Below are positions 26,146-34,969 of a stretch of DNA of 64,000 nucleotides, piece by piece. A program made the translations under genes and the position numbers. The DNA comes from Candidatus Hydrogenedentota bacterium (lineage in GTDB: Bacteria; Hydrogenedentota; Hydrogenedentia; Hydrogenedentales; SLHB01). Within the stretch, counting starts at the first letter, position 1; the number at the start of each line of letters is the position of its first letter. The notes below the pieces were generated by a model. That model did no database searches, was not told the origin of the DNA, and was given only the letters and a program-made list of their open reading frames with translations. The DNA lies in the NCBI GenBank assembly GCA_020848835.1, contig JADLHJ010000011.1:74862-138861 (forward strand), written 5' to 3'.

Positions 26146-26391
26146 ATATTAACGACCGCAAAATGCGTGCGCGTAACCTGGGGCGTATTCCGGGTTCAGA
26201 TCGATCGCTATTGCGAAACGCTTTCGATACGTCGTGCTCACTAAATCAGACGGACTACAGGACATTTCCGCCCGTTTCGTAATCGTCTGACTTGCAGGCC
26301 CTTCGGCATTCGACCTATTCATCCCCTTCCTTGGCGCAGCATAAAATCCAGAAGTGCTTCACACCAAACTCATCTGACAGGAGGTATTGTG

Positions 26392-27003
26392 ATGAAATCT
26401 CTGGTTATTGCTGCCGCGATTGCGCTATTTCTGTCCTTACCAGGACAGTCCGCCTTCGCGCAGAACGAAAATGAATCGAACAAGAAAGCAGGAGACACCG
26501 GCGTTACCCGGCCGGACAACGACCGGGCGCAGACCGCGCAAGCGGACGTAAAGACGCCCTCACAACAACAGCAACAGAAGACCAACCGCAGCGAAGCGGA
26601 GCCGTCCGATCCAAAACCTTGGAGCGCGGATCAGGACGGGATGTACGATCGGTATCGCTATTTTTATGGCAAGCGGTATCAGGCGGGAAGTCAGCAGGAC
26701 TTCAAGTCCGGCAATGACGAACGCTTCCAACGCTACGCGGACCGCGATACACCGTGGACTTCTTCCATGGACGCCGATCGCGATTGGCGATCCTCTGACT
26801 ATTACTGGCGTGAAACGGACCGCTATTGGCGCGACAAGGCGCGCCGGAACGATCCCAAGTATGACGAATACTGGCAAAATTCCGACGAGTATTGGTCGGA
26901 TCGTGCCAAGTATTGGGACCGCATGGACAACTCTGAAAAAGACAAGGCCACCAAGGCGCCTGAAGGTCAGGAAATCACCGGAAAACAGCGCGTATCAAAC
27001 TAA
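26392..27003 (+). CDS. Exported Tyr/Trp/Asp-rich repeat protein
   Basis: The 203-residue protein starts at ATG 26392, which has a perfect AGGAGGT six bases upstream. A signal peptide (cleavage after AFA-QNEN) is followed by a low-complexity Gln-rich linker with QQQQQ. The mature C-terminal half is built of tandem units around YYWRETDRYWRDKARR and EYWQNSDEYWSDRAKYWDR, spaced about 10-12 residues, each with a YW or WRS pair flanked by Asp and Arg. No family is recognised. The high aromatic and charge content suggests a cell-wall or matrix-binding protein, which is inference only. A strong terminator follows. Confidence 0.7.
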   Translation: MKSLVIAAAIALFLSLPGQSAFAQNENESNKKAGDTGVTRPDNDRAQTAQADVKTPSQQQQQKTNRSEAEPSDPKPWSADQDGMYDRYRYFYGKRYQAGSQQDFKSGNDERFQRYADRDTPWTSSMDADRDWRSSDYYWRETDRYWRDKARRNDPKYDEYWQNSDEYWSDRAKYWDRMDNSEKDKATKAPEGQEITGKQRVSN

Positions 27004-27027
27004 CGGTTTGAATTTTACCAAAACGAA

Positions 27028-27066
27028 AGAGCGCCTGGCCAAAAAAGCAGGGCGCTCTTTGTTTTG
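27028..27066 (+). terminator. Rho-independent terminator
   Basis: The 8-bp stem AGAGCGCC/GGCGCTCT (27028-27035 with 27051-27058) is followed by TTGTTTTG. It lies 25 bases after the repeat-protein gene. Confidence 0.85.
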
Positions 27067-27167
27067 TACCCAGTGTAATCAATGCCTCACAGCACGTCCA
27101 GGATGTTGAATACTTTTCTGAGATCTCCAACGACTGGCCTGTCACGCACTGTTCAACGTGGTGGAAA

Positions 27168-28430
27168 TTACTTCACCATGACCTTCGCCTTCACCGTATC
27201 GCGCGCGTTTGCGTCATTCGTCGATCGCGCGTTGATCTTAAACTGCTTTGAACCCGACGCCCCGCCCGACGTCTTCACGCGCAGCTTGAGATTCTTTGTT
27301 CCGCCGTGGGCCATGTTACTGAGGTTGTATCCACTCCCCACAACCTGATTCGTGATATCCGCAGCACCATCAAAATACGTCGCTGTGAATCCTGGGGAAC
27401 TGGGCGTACCCGTTACTTTGATCGTGTCCGTCTGCGTTCCAGCGTTTTCGATGTGAATCGTCGCGTTCGCGGCATCGCCCGCGTCGACCTTCAGCTTGGC
27501 CTGCTGTCCCTGACCCGATGTATTGACGACGTCTTCTCCCTTGAACCTATTGCTATTCCCCTTTGCGATCGATGCATCCGGCTGATAGTCCTTTTCAATC
27601 GTCACGTTGTCGTAATCCACATCGAAGGTCACGTCGTTTGCCGGGTTGATACCCGCGCGCGAATACGCCGCCGAGCGTATACCAAAGTATGCGCCCGTCA
27701 ATGGCGTCGTATCCGTATCGCTCACCGAAGTATCGTCGCCGCCGCTATCTACCTTTGCGTTTAGCGAAAGTTCGCCGCCGTTGTACGTTCCCTCAATCGA
27801 AAATGTAAACGTGCCCGCCGCCGCCTTCAGTGACTTGGTCGCCTCGGCGTCCACTTGCCCATCGCCATTGTGCTCGAACAAATGCAACTTGCCTTCCGTA
27901 TCGGAAGCCCACGGATCAATTTCATCGCCACCCAACCGCAGCGTGTACACCGCGAGGTAATAATGCTGCCCGTCATTGGCATGCGAAAATCCCGAGAATG
28001 ATCCCGGTGAAAATGCACCGCTCCCCAGCACTCCCAGCGCGACCGTCACTGAAAGGTCCGGCACTTCCGGATCGTTCACTTTCGCAATCAGTTCCGATAT
28101 GTCTACATCGACCGAGTACTTGAAGTTTGCGCCGGCCACATTTGCCGCTGAGAAATGTTGACCGGTGATCACGAGCGATGCGCTGTCATCGTCAAGTGTG
28201 TGCAAGAAGATGTGACTACGCAGCACGTTGTCGCCCGACACATCTTCAATCGACCATTCGGAGTCGGACACACCACCACCAACCGTATGGGAACCCGAAA
28301 CACTGAGCGTGAAATCATGGTCGTCGTCCTCAAAATCTTCGAGAAGCGGCGCGGATAACGCCAGGGCGCAGGACGAAAGTACAAACAGCAACGCGATGGA
28401 TTTAGCAAGAAAGCACGTTTTCGAGCGCAT
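27168..28430 (-). CDS. Secreted protein with N-terminal lectin-like and C-terminal beta domains
   Basis: The 420-residue protein starts at ATG 28430, chosen because GGAGG lies nine bases upstream and a signal peptide (LAKSIALLFVLSSCALALSA) then begins properly. The mature N-terminal part starts LLEDFEDDDHDFTLSVSGSH and resembles concanavalin-like LamG or choice-of-anchor domains, with several DxD calcium-like loops. The C-terminal 130 residues (about 290-420) are a CARDB-like beta-sandwich that is also seen in large surface proteins. No catalytic residues are seen. A role in surface binding is inferred. It is convergent with the gene at 26392. Confidence 0.7.
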   Translation of the reverse strand: MRSKTCFLAKSIALLFVLSSCALALSAPLLEDFEDDDHDFTLSVSGSHTVGGGVSDSEWSIEDVSGDNVLRSHIFLHTLDDDSASLVITGQHFSAANVAGANFKYSVDVDISELIAKVNDPEVPDLSVTVALGVLGSGAFSPGSFSGFSHANDGQHYYLAVYTLRLGGDEIDPWASDTEGKLHLFEHNGDGQVDAEATKSLKAAAGTFTFSIEGTYNGGELSLNAKVDSGGDDTSVSDTDTTPLTGAYFGIRSAAYSRAGINPANDVTFDVDYDNVTIEKDYQPDASIAKGNSNRFKGEDVVNTSGQGQQAKLKVDAGDAANATIHIENAGTQTDTIKVTGTPSSPGFTATYFDGAADITNQVVGSGYNLSNMAHGGTKNLKLRVKTSGGASGSKQFKINARSTNDANARDTVKAKVMVK

Positions 28431-28586
28431 AACAAAAAACCTCCGCATGCAGGTGAGCAGAAATTGCAGCACCACCATTCTATTTTGTTTCCACTCCCGT
28501 TGTCAGCAACCTTGCAACGCCGACACATAGCGCTTCGCTACCTGTTCTGACGATCCTCGTGCCCAATCCGGTAAACTATTACCCTT

Positions 28587-29735
28587 ATGCAAAGCATTTA
28601 CCTCGACCATAGCGCGACAACACCGGTGCGTCCTGAAGTTCTGGACGCGATGCTCCCCTATCTTAGGGCGACGTTCGGCAACGCAGGCTCCATACACCGC
28701 TACGGCCGGGAAGCTCGCCGCGCAATCGACGATGCACGCGACCAGGTCGCCGCCCTCATCAACGCCGACCCGCGCGAAATCGTTTTTACTTCCGGCGGCA
28801 CGGAATCCGACAACATGGCGATTCGCGGCGCACTCGCCGCGCAGCCCAGCCGGCGCCATTTAATCGTGTCTTCCGTCGAACATCACGCCGTCCTCCACCC
28901 CGCCGAATACGCGCATAAACACGACGGCGCGGAACTCACCATACTCGGTGTTGATCCGGCTGGACGCATCCACTTGGACGAACTAACTAATGCGATCACG
29001 GACCGCACCGCGCTCGTCTCGATTATGCACGGTAACAACGAAACCGGCACGATCCAGCCTGTCGAAGAGATTGCCGAACTCTGCACGGCGCGTGGCGTCC
29101 TCTACCACTGCGACACCGTGCAATCGATCGGCAAGGTCCCTATCGACATTTCGCGCTGGCCCGTCGGCATGCTTGCGATTTCCGGCCATAAAATCGGCGC
29201 GCCGAAAGGCGTCGGCGCGTGCTACGTACGCAACGGAGTGAAGCTCGAAGCGCAGCAAGTCGGCGGCGGACAAGAACGCGAACGCCGTGCGGGGACGGAG
29301 AACGTCGCTGGAATCGTCGCGCTGGGTAAGGCCTGCGAACTTGCCCGAATGGAACTATCAGAATCTGAAGTCCGTCTTGCGGCGCTGCGGGATCAACTGG
29401 AGCGCGGCGTCCTTGAAAATGTCCCGGGCGCGTACGTTAACGGTTCGCGCGCACATCGACTACCACATATTGTGAACATCGGTTTTCCCGGCGCCGACGG
29501 AGAGTCGCTGGTCATGGCTTTCGATACAGCAGGAGTGGCCGTATCGAGTGGCGCAGCGTGTACAGCCGGTTCGCTTGATCCATCCCATGTGCTACTAGCA
29601 ATGGGGGTATCGTTTGAAAACGCGCAGTCCGCGATACGATTCAGCCTTGGCCGCGAGAGCACCATCGACCAAATCGACTATCTTATTCACCTAGTACCAG
29701 CCCTTGTGGGTCGTGCCTTGGCAAAACCGCATTAG
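28587..29735 (+). CDS. iscS: Cysteine desulfurase (IscS/NifS family)
   Basis: The 382-residue PLP enzyme takes sulfur from cysteine for Fe-S cluster and thiolated tRNA synthesis. Conserved features are YLDHSATTPVRPEVLDAM, TSGGTESDNMAI, SVEHHAVLH, HGNNETGTIQP, the PLP lysine in SGHKIGAPKGVGA and the active-site Cys in SSGAACTAGS near residue 325. Cys followed by a TAGSLDPSHVL loop fits the NifS/IscS group I class. It stands alone here with no IscU or IscR next to it. Confidence 0.94.
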   Translation: MQSIYLDHSATTPVRPEVLDAMLPYLRATFGNAGSIHRYGREARRAIDDARDQVAALINADPREIVFTSGGTESDNMAIRGALAAQPSRRHLIVSSVEHHAVLHPAEYAHKHDGAELTILGVDPAGRIHLDELTNAITDRTALVSIMHGNNETGTIQPVEEIAELCTARGVLYHCDTVQSIGKVPIDISRWPVGMLAISGHKIGAPKGVGACYVRNGVKLEAQQVGGGQERERRAGTENVAGIVALGKACELARMELSESEVRLAALRDQLERGVLENVPGAYVNGSRAHRLPHIVNIGFPGADGESLVMAFDTAGVAVSSGAACTAGSLDPSHVLLAMGVSFENAQSAIRFSLGRESTIDQIDYLIHLVPALVGRALAKPH

Positions 29736-30180
29736 CCGCATAACTCGCCTATTCGCAGAATTCGCGCTGATCGTCTTATGGAAGTATTTCAAAACACTTG
29801 CGTTATGACGGAATCTATGATACAAAACGGGCGTCCTAAACTTGCCGGGTGTAGTGGCCCGGAGGGGTGAATGGTCAGCGGGGACATTTTTGTCAGCGGA
29901 TTGACAAAAAAACGTCAACGGGGGTCTAGGAACTCTTTGGGATAATTGACACGCTGTTCGCGCGTCAGGTGTAGTTTGCCTGCGTGTGGAAGGACAGTGC
30001 GCCGTCGCATAAGGCGTTTCCTACAAGGGGGTTACGCTTGGCTGACAGAAATGTCAGCGACGCGGAAGATGCGCGGCACTGGGTGAGGGGGTACATCCCC
30101 ACGAAAGCGGTATGCGTTTTGCTCCTTTGCTGGTGGGACGGACTGCGCGTTGTCAGTCCGCTGTAGCTGAGGGGTCCTTC
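29736..30180. other. Long leader region of the HzsA-like gene, possible IS remnant
   Basis: 445 bases hold no convincing gene. A perfect 9-bp hairpin TTTTTGTCA/TGACAAAAA (29887-29910), a second hairpin GCTGACA/TGTCAGC (30040-30057), four copies of the word GTCAGCG or GTCAGTC, and a promoter candidate TTGACA (29946-29951) with TGTAGT (29970-29975) are visible. A 24-codon ORF at 29871 has GGAGGGG before it but is not well supported. Confidence 0.5.
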
Positions 30181-33126
30181 ATGAACGTTGTGCCGACGGA
30201 GAGTCTAGGGATGCGGTTTGTCCATTTGACGCTCGCAGTCTTATGCATTGCAGTATTTAGCCAGTCGGCATTTGCACAAGTCGACTACGACATCGTTTAT
30301 GTACGCCAGCCCCGCGCTGGGGACAACGCCCACGTGAAGTGGCCGGAGGTCTTTCATCCCGCCCTCATTGAACCGGGTTGCGATTTGATGCTCCTCCACC
30401 CGGACGGTTCGGAAGAAGTGCTCGTAGACGCGGGTGAAGGTGCGTGCACTGACCCTTTTGTGTCGTTCGATGGCAAGTGGGTCTTCTATGCGTTCTTTCA
30501 CCAGGTGAATCCCGTCGGCTCCTATAACATCTCGAAAGCCGGCTCGGACATCTTCAAGATCAATCTCGAGACGCGTGAAATCGTCCAACTCACCCACCAG
30601 GAATTTACGCCAAACATGGGCGCGGGCACCTGGCTCACCGATAGTTTCATCGATAATCCCGTGTGGGTGGCGAATAGCCTTGTTCACGGGATCGTCAATC
30701 TCGGGCCTTGCCCAATCTCGGGTGGCAAGATCGCTTTCGTCAGTAGCCGCAACGGCTTTACGCCACCAAAGCTCTACTACACCGCGCCGACGCTGCAACT
30801 TCACATCATGGATGAAGACGGCTCGAACGTCGAGTGCATCGCGCCGATGAACATCGGCAGCGCGATGCACCCGGTGCAGTTGAAAGATGGCCGCATTATC
30901 TTCAGTTCCTACGAATCTCAGGGCGTGCGCGACCTTCGTCAATGGGGTCTCTGGGCCATCTGGCCAGACGGTCGCAAGTGGGAACCCATCATGAGTTCCT
31001 TCCTGTCTGGTCAGGCCTTGCACTTCACCACGCAGCTAACTAACGAAAACATCGTCGTCGAGAATTATTACAACCTCAACAATTTCGGTTTCGGCACGCT
31101 CTACAGCATTCCCGCAAAACCACCCCAAGGCGAAGCGCCGTTCCAGTCGTGGGTCCGCAAAGAAAACACGTGGCTGAAACAGGTACTCGCGAACGGCACT
31201 CAGTGGGGCCAGCAGATGGGCTTCACTCCGAAGGGCATCGACGTTCTCACACCCTTCTCCAGCGGCGCGGATGAAGCTGCAGCGGTCGGATCGAACGGCA
31301 AGCGCGTCGGCAAGTTCACACATCCCTGCGCCGCGCCAAACAATGACCTGCTCGTTTCCTACTCCGATGGTCCCGTAAATCTTTTGAATCGCCCCACGCA
31401 ATGGCCTGCAGTAGATGCAGGCATATATATGATCCCCGGTGGTAGCGTTGTAAACGCACCGAATGAACTGGTGAAACTGAAAAACAGCAGCAACTGGAAC
31501 GAAGTATGGCCGCGACCGGTGGTTTCCTATGAAGACGTTCACGGCGTCGCCGAGCCGCATGAGTTCCCCTTCCTTCCCAACGATGGCACGGAACACGAAG
31601 AACTGCCCGAAGGTACTCCTTACGGTCTCGTCGGCACGAGCAGCATGATCAAGCGCGACACCTTCCCCGGTCACGTGGTTTCCTACGAGAACAAGTTCGA
31701 AGGTCTCGACGCCTTTAACACTGCGGAAAATGAACAGAGTTCCAACTGGTTCGTGCAGGGCGCGGACGCCGGCAAGTACAAAGACTCCGACATCTTCGCC
31801 GTACGCATCCTTGCGATGGAACCGGTCACGGATCGCTACCGCGGCCCGAACTTCGGCCGTCACTATGAAAGCCACGCGGGCGAACGCCTCAGGATCCTCG
31901 GCGAAATCCCCGTGCGCAAAACGAATCCCGATGGTTCGGTCATTAAAGATCCTGAAGGAAATCCCGATACGAGTTTCCTCGCGAAGATTCCCGCGGACAC
32001 GCCCTTCACGTTCCAAACGCTCGACGAGAATGGCATGGTCCTGAACATGGCGCAGACCTGGCACCAGGTGCGACCCGGTGAAGTGCGCAACGATTGCGGC
32101 GGTTGCCACGCCCACAGCCAAATGCCGCTTGCGTTTGACCTCACCGCCGCGGGCAAACCCGAATACGAGATTTGGGACCTCTCCAAGAAAACGCCGACGA
32201 CGCCCCTGCTCGCAAAAGATGATGCAGGCGAGACAATCGTCGAGTATCTAAATGAAAACGTAGAAGATGTCGAATTCGTGAAAGACATCCGCCCCATACT
32301 CAAGAAACATTGCACGCCGTGTCACACGAAGAAAGACTCGACGCCACCTGGAAACCTTGTGCTCGACGACAAGAAAATGTCTGGCTCACTGCCGAACGAC
32401 TACCGCCGTATCGCGTGGGACCAAGATGCCAATTGGGGATATAAACCGCTCGTCACCGTTGGGGGCGATCCCGAATGGCGCCAGACCAACGCGAGCCGTT
32501 ACGTCCGCATGTTCCAAAGTCGCCGCAGCCTGCTCACTTGGAAAGTCTTCGGCAAACGTCTCGACGGCTGGACAAACAAGGACCACCCAACCGAAAAAAT
32601 TCCGGGAGATGCCGGCTCGCTGAAAGCCAACGTCGATCCCAATGATTGCGACCTAGACTACAACGGCAGCATCATGCCGCCACCCGATAGCGGCGTGCCA
32701 CCCCTTAGCGAGAAGCAAAAGATGACCATTGCGCGCTGGATCGATCTCGGTTGCCCCATCGATCTCGCGAAGGGCGAGAACAAGGGTTTCGGTTGGTATC
32801 TCGACGACCTTCGCCCCACGCTTACGGTCAACTCGCCGCGCCCCGGTGAGAACGCAGGTCCAATCACGAAGATCCGCGTCGGCTTTGCGGATGCAAACTC
32901 TGGTATCAAACCGAACAGCCTCAAGGTAACGTTGAACGAAGACCTGGGTGGAACACCCGCCGGAACGAACCTCGCCAACCAGTTTGTGGAAGTTAATGAC
33001 GGCGTGTTTGAACTGTCGCTACCCGAACCTTTAACGCCGTGGACAAATTTAAGACTCCACGCCGAGGTTTCTGACAAACAGGGAAACATTACCCAACACG
33101 ATGTGAAATTCTTCGTGACAGAATAA
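30181..33126 (+). CDS. HzsA-like exported dihaem c-type protein
   Basis: The 981-residue protein has a signal peptide ending AFAQ. The first 500 residues form a TolB/PD40-like beta-propeller (DPFVSFDGKWVFYAFF, GGKIAFVSSRNG, MHPVQLKDGRIIFSSYES). The middle domain, with NDCGGCHAHSQMPLAF, resembles the hydrazine synthase alpha-subunit family. Two haem-binding CxxCH motifs are present: CGGCH near residue 640 and CTPCH near residue 718, in a segment DIRPILKKHC typical of planctomycete cytochrome domains. A C-terminal beta domain runs from about residue 880. ATG 30181 is preceded by GAGGGG. True hydrazine synthesis is unlikely without HzsB and HzsC beside it. I infer a periplasmic redox or glycan-related function. 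Confidence 0.85.
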   Translation: MNVVPTESLGMRFVHLTLAVLCIAVFSQSAFAQVDYDIVYVRQPRAGDNAHVKWPEVFHPALIEPGCDLMLLHPDGSEEVLVDAGEGACTDPFVSFDGKWVFYAFFHQVNPVGSYNISKAGSDIFKINLETREIVQLTHQEFTPNMGAGTWLTDSFIDNPVWVANSLVHGIVNLGPCPISGGKIAFVSSRNGFTPPKLYYTAPTLQLHIMDEDGSNVECIAPMNIGSAMHPVQLKDGRIIFSSYESQGVRDLRQWGLWAIWPDGRKWEPIMSSFLSGQALHFTTQLTNENIVVENYYNLNNFGFGTLYSIPAKPPQGEAPFQSWVRKENTWLKQVLANGTQWGQQMGFTPKGIDVLTPFSSGADEAAAVGSNGKRVGKFTHPCAAPNNDLLVSYSDGPVNLLNRPTQWPAVDAGIYMIPGGSVVNAPNELVKLKNSSNWNEVWPRPVVSYEDVHGVAEPHEFPFLPNDGTEHEELPEGTPYGLVGTSSMIKRDTFPGHVVSYENKFEGLDAFNTAENEQSSNWFVQGADAGKYKDSDIFAVRILAMEPVTDRYRGPNFGRHYESHAGERLRILGEIPVRKTNPDGSVIKDPEGNPDTSFLAKIPADTPFTFQTLDENGMVLNMAQTWHQVRPGEVRNDCGGCHAHSQMPLAFDLTAAGKPEYEIWDLSKKTPTTPLLAKDDAGETIVEYLNENVEDVEFVKDIRPILKKHCTPCHTKKDSTPPGNLVLDDKKMSGSLPNDYRRIAWDQDANWGYKPLVTVGGDPEWRQTNASRYVRMFQSRRSLLTWKVFGKRLDGWTNKDHPTEKIPGDAGSLKANVDPNDCDLDYNGSIMPPPDSGVPPLSEKQKMTIARWIDLGCPIDLAKGENKGFGWYLDDLRPTLTVNSPRPGENAGPITKIRVGFADANSGIKPNSLKVTLNEDLGGTPAGTNLANQFVEVNDGVFELSLPEPLTPWTNLRLHAEVSDKQGNITQHDVKFFVTE

Positions 33127-33145
33127 CTGCGCTGATTAGTTTACC

Positions 33146-33186
33146 AAACAGCGCGGGCGGCGAATATGCCGCCCGCGCTGTTTATG
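33146..33186 (+). terminator. Strong hairpin terminator between convergent genes
   Basis: A perfect 16-bp stem (33146-33161 with 33168-33183) has a 6-base AT loop and lies 20 bases after the HzsA-like gene. A run of three T ends the 3' arm, and the mirror strand ends similarly, so it could serve both directions. Confidence 0.82.
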
Positions 33187-33257
33187 CAAGACATCCGTTC
33201 GCTCCGCTCGAACGCATATTTCATTGCCTACAAGCCGTTACGTATTGTTTAGCGTAC

Positions 33258-33860
33258 CTAGCGGCGATTGCCACGACGGCGCGAGCTCGACTCTTCTTCT
33301 TCGTCGTCTTCCTCAGCCATGGTGTCTTCATCTTCCGATTCTTCGTCCTCGCCCGATTCCGCCATCTCGTTGGCCATGGCACGAGCGATTTCCGTAAGCG
33401 TTTCGTCGGCGGTTTTCTCCTCGCCGAGAATCTCCTCAAAAATCGCCGCGGCATTTTCGATACCGAGCATGCCCGCCCACTCCTGCAGGCAACCATACGT
33501 AGCGATTTCGTAGTGCTCGACTTTTTGCGCCGCCGCTATCACGGCTGCGTCCATCGCCGGCGATCCTTTGAACTCGGTCACGACACCCTCGCCTTCTTCA
33601 AGAATTCCGACCATGCCTTCGCACTTTTTCGCCTTCGGCTTGTGATCGCATTCCTCAAAAACTTGCTCGAGCTTCTGCACGTGGCCTTCCGTTTCGCGGA
33701 GGTGGCTCTCGAGCGCATTCTTCAACTCCAGCGAGTTTACTGCCTTCGCCATTTTGGGTAACGCCTTGGTCAGTCGCTTTTCGAAGTCGTACGCGTCCGC
33801 CAATTCGTCCAAGAACAGATCGTCCAACGTCTTCTCCGATGCGCGCGTTTGCGTAGCCAT
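33258..33860 (-). CDS. Ferritin-like DUF892 protein with acidic tail (copy 1)
   Basis: The protein has 200 residues. The YciE/YciF-type ferritin-like four-helix bundle reads LDDLFLDELADAYDFEKRLTKALPKMA, then HLRETEGHVQKLEQVFEE, MDAAVIAAAQKVEHYEIATYG and FEEILGEEKTADETLTEIA. Conserved Glu and His residues can bind a dimetal centre. A long Glu/Asp-rich tail (about 35 residues, then SRRRGNRR) is unusual. Relatives are general stress proteins. ATG 33860 is chosen because AGGAG lies eight to nine bases before it. A paralogue is at 53931. Confidence 0.85.
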   Translation of the reverse strand: MATQTRASEKTLDDLFLDELADAYDFEKRLTKALPKMAKAVNSLELKNALESHLRETEGHVQKLEQVFEECDHKPKAKKCEGMVGILEEGEGVVTEFKGSPAMDAAVIAAAQKVEHYEIATYGCLQEWAGMLGIENAAAIFEEILGEEKTADETLTEIARAMANEMAESGEDEESEDEDTMAEEDDEEEESSSRRRGNRR

Positions 33861-34035
33861 ACCATTCACTCCTTTGTGTTCTATTTGTTGCATCTTCCCG
33901 GATCACAGAAATAGTGCCCGTGCACCCCGCGATTGAAGAATCAGACGTGCGACCATCGCAATGTAGGATGATTACTTTTGACCATCTGGCCGGGGCAAAA
34001 AGGAAGCGATCTGTCGATTCTCGTGAAACGATTTG

Positions 34036-34218
34036 CTATTCGTCAGCAGTGTGGGCGCTGAAGTTATCCACTCGACTTCCGCTGATGCTGTATTGCACTT
34101 CGATTGGCCGGCAGCACACTTCGCAGTCTTCGATATAGGACTGCGCGCTCACGCTGGTGTCCAGCAGGAATGAAATGTGTTGACCGCAGTAAGGACACAA
34201 GAAAAAATATTCTTCCAT
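34036..34218 (-). CDS. CPXCG-motif small zinc-ribbon protein
   Basis: The 60-residue protein has two paired cysteine motifs, CPYCGQ at the start and CEVCCRPI in the middle, which is the pattern of CPXCG cysteine-rich proteins with a zinc-ribbon fold. Function is unknown in the family. No ideal Shine-Dalgarno site is visible before the ATG. Confidence 0.75.
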   Translation of the reverse strand: MEEYFFLCPYCGQHISFLLDTSVSAQSYIEDCEVCCRPIEVQYSISGSRVDNFSAHTADE

Positions 34219-34267
34219 CAGAGGTTATCCGCGCTGCATACAATTGTACGAGAACGCGCAGTCGCAC

Positions 34268-34732
34268 CTAAAGAGCGCGCGCAAGAAGCCCCCGCAAGCG
34301 ATCCTCTACAACTTCACGGGTTACCTGGTGAAACGCAAGTTCACCAATAGGGCCAACGGCGCCACCCGAACTGCTCCCCCCCGCAGACGGATCATTTTCA
34401 AAGAACGATACCGTGTCGTACGGAGGATCAAAGACGATCGCAAGCGATGGCCGCGCTTCGATGCCTTCCGAGGGACCAGGCAAAAAGAAACGGATGCTTG
34501 TTCGCAATTTATCCACGTCATCCATCTCAATCTGGAATTCAATCCCCATCTCTTGGGCCTTGCCGCCAACGGCCAGCATGGCCGGAAGAAGGATATTGTC
34601 CCGCAGCTCCCCGAAACGGAGCTCTGCGAGGGCAACGTCGGCAGCATGCGCCCGTTCATCTTGTGTGGTCTGTGTGGATTCCGAATCCAACTGTGAAAGC
34701 GATGCGGTAGCAGTTTCGCGATTCGTTCTCAT
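34268..34732 (-). CDS. Hypothetical protein of unknown function
   Basis: The 154-residue frame reads in a codon pattern like its neighbours. It has an amphipathic first half (ALAELRFGELRDNILLPAMLAVGGK), a beta strand-rich middle and a basic amphipathic C-terminal helix (VEDRLRGLLARAL). No export signal is seen. No family is recognised. An overlapping plus-strand frame of similar length is judged to be its shadow. Confidence 0.5.
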   Translation of the reverse strand: MRTNRETATASLSQLDSESTQTTQDERAHAADVALAELRFGELRDNILLPAMLAVGGKAQEMGIEFQIEMDDVDKLRTSIRFFLPGPSEGIEARPSLAIVFDPPYDTVSFFENDPSAGGSSSGGAVGPIGELAFHQVTREVVEDRLRGLLARAL

Positions 34733-34969
34733 TCGTTAAACCCCGCTTTGAGCGCGTTCTATCGTAGCGAACCTGTTTCATGCTCCGTCATGCGCCAACG
34801 GAGGCGGCATAGGATGCCTGCCTCTTGTTTCGTAAGAAATAGATTACGAACCTCCGACGAAAAAACTTCTTACGCACAAAGGCGGTATTCGCCGATGTCT
34901 GACATAAACGCCACGCGTCTAGACTTCCAGTATGGCCCATGGAGGGCGAAAAAAATTGGAGGGTTACTT

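Noticed and set aside
29871-29945. 24-codon ORF with GGAGGGG upstream
   Set aside because: It consists largely of the GTCAGCG-repeat region and has no recognised residues. It may be real, but it is not supported strongly enough for a gene call.
30181-33126. Interpretation of the HzsA-like protein as a real hydrazine synthase subunit
   Set aside because: HzsB/HzsC partners are not adjacent, and related HzsA-like proteins are widespread in bacteria that do not perform anammox.
34244-34696. 150-codon plus-strand frame opposite 34268-34732
   Set aside because: One of the two must be false. The minus-strand frame has the more protein-like composition, so this one is dropped.
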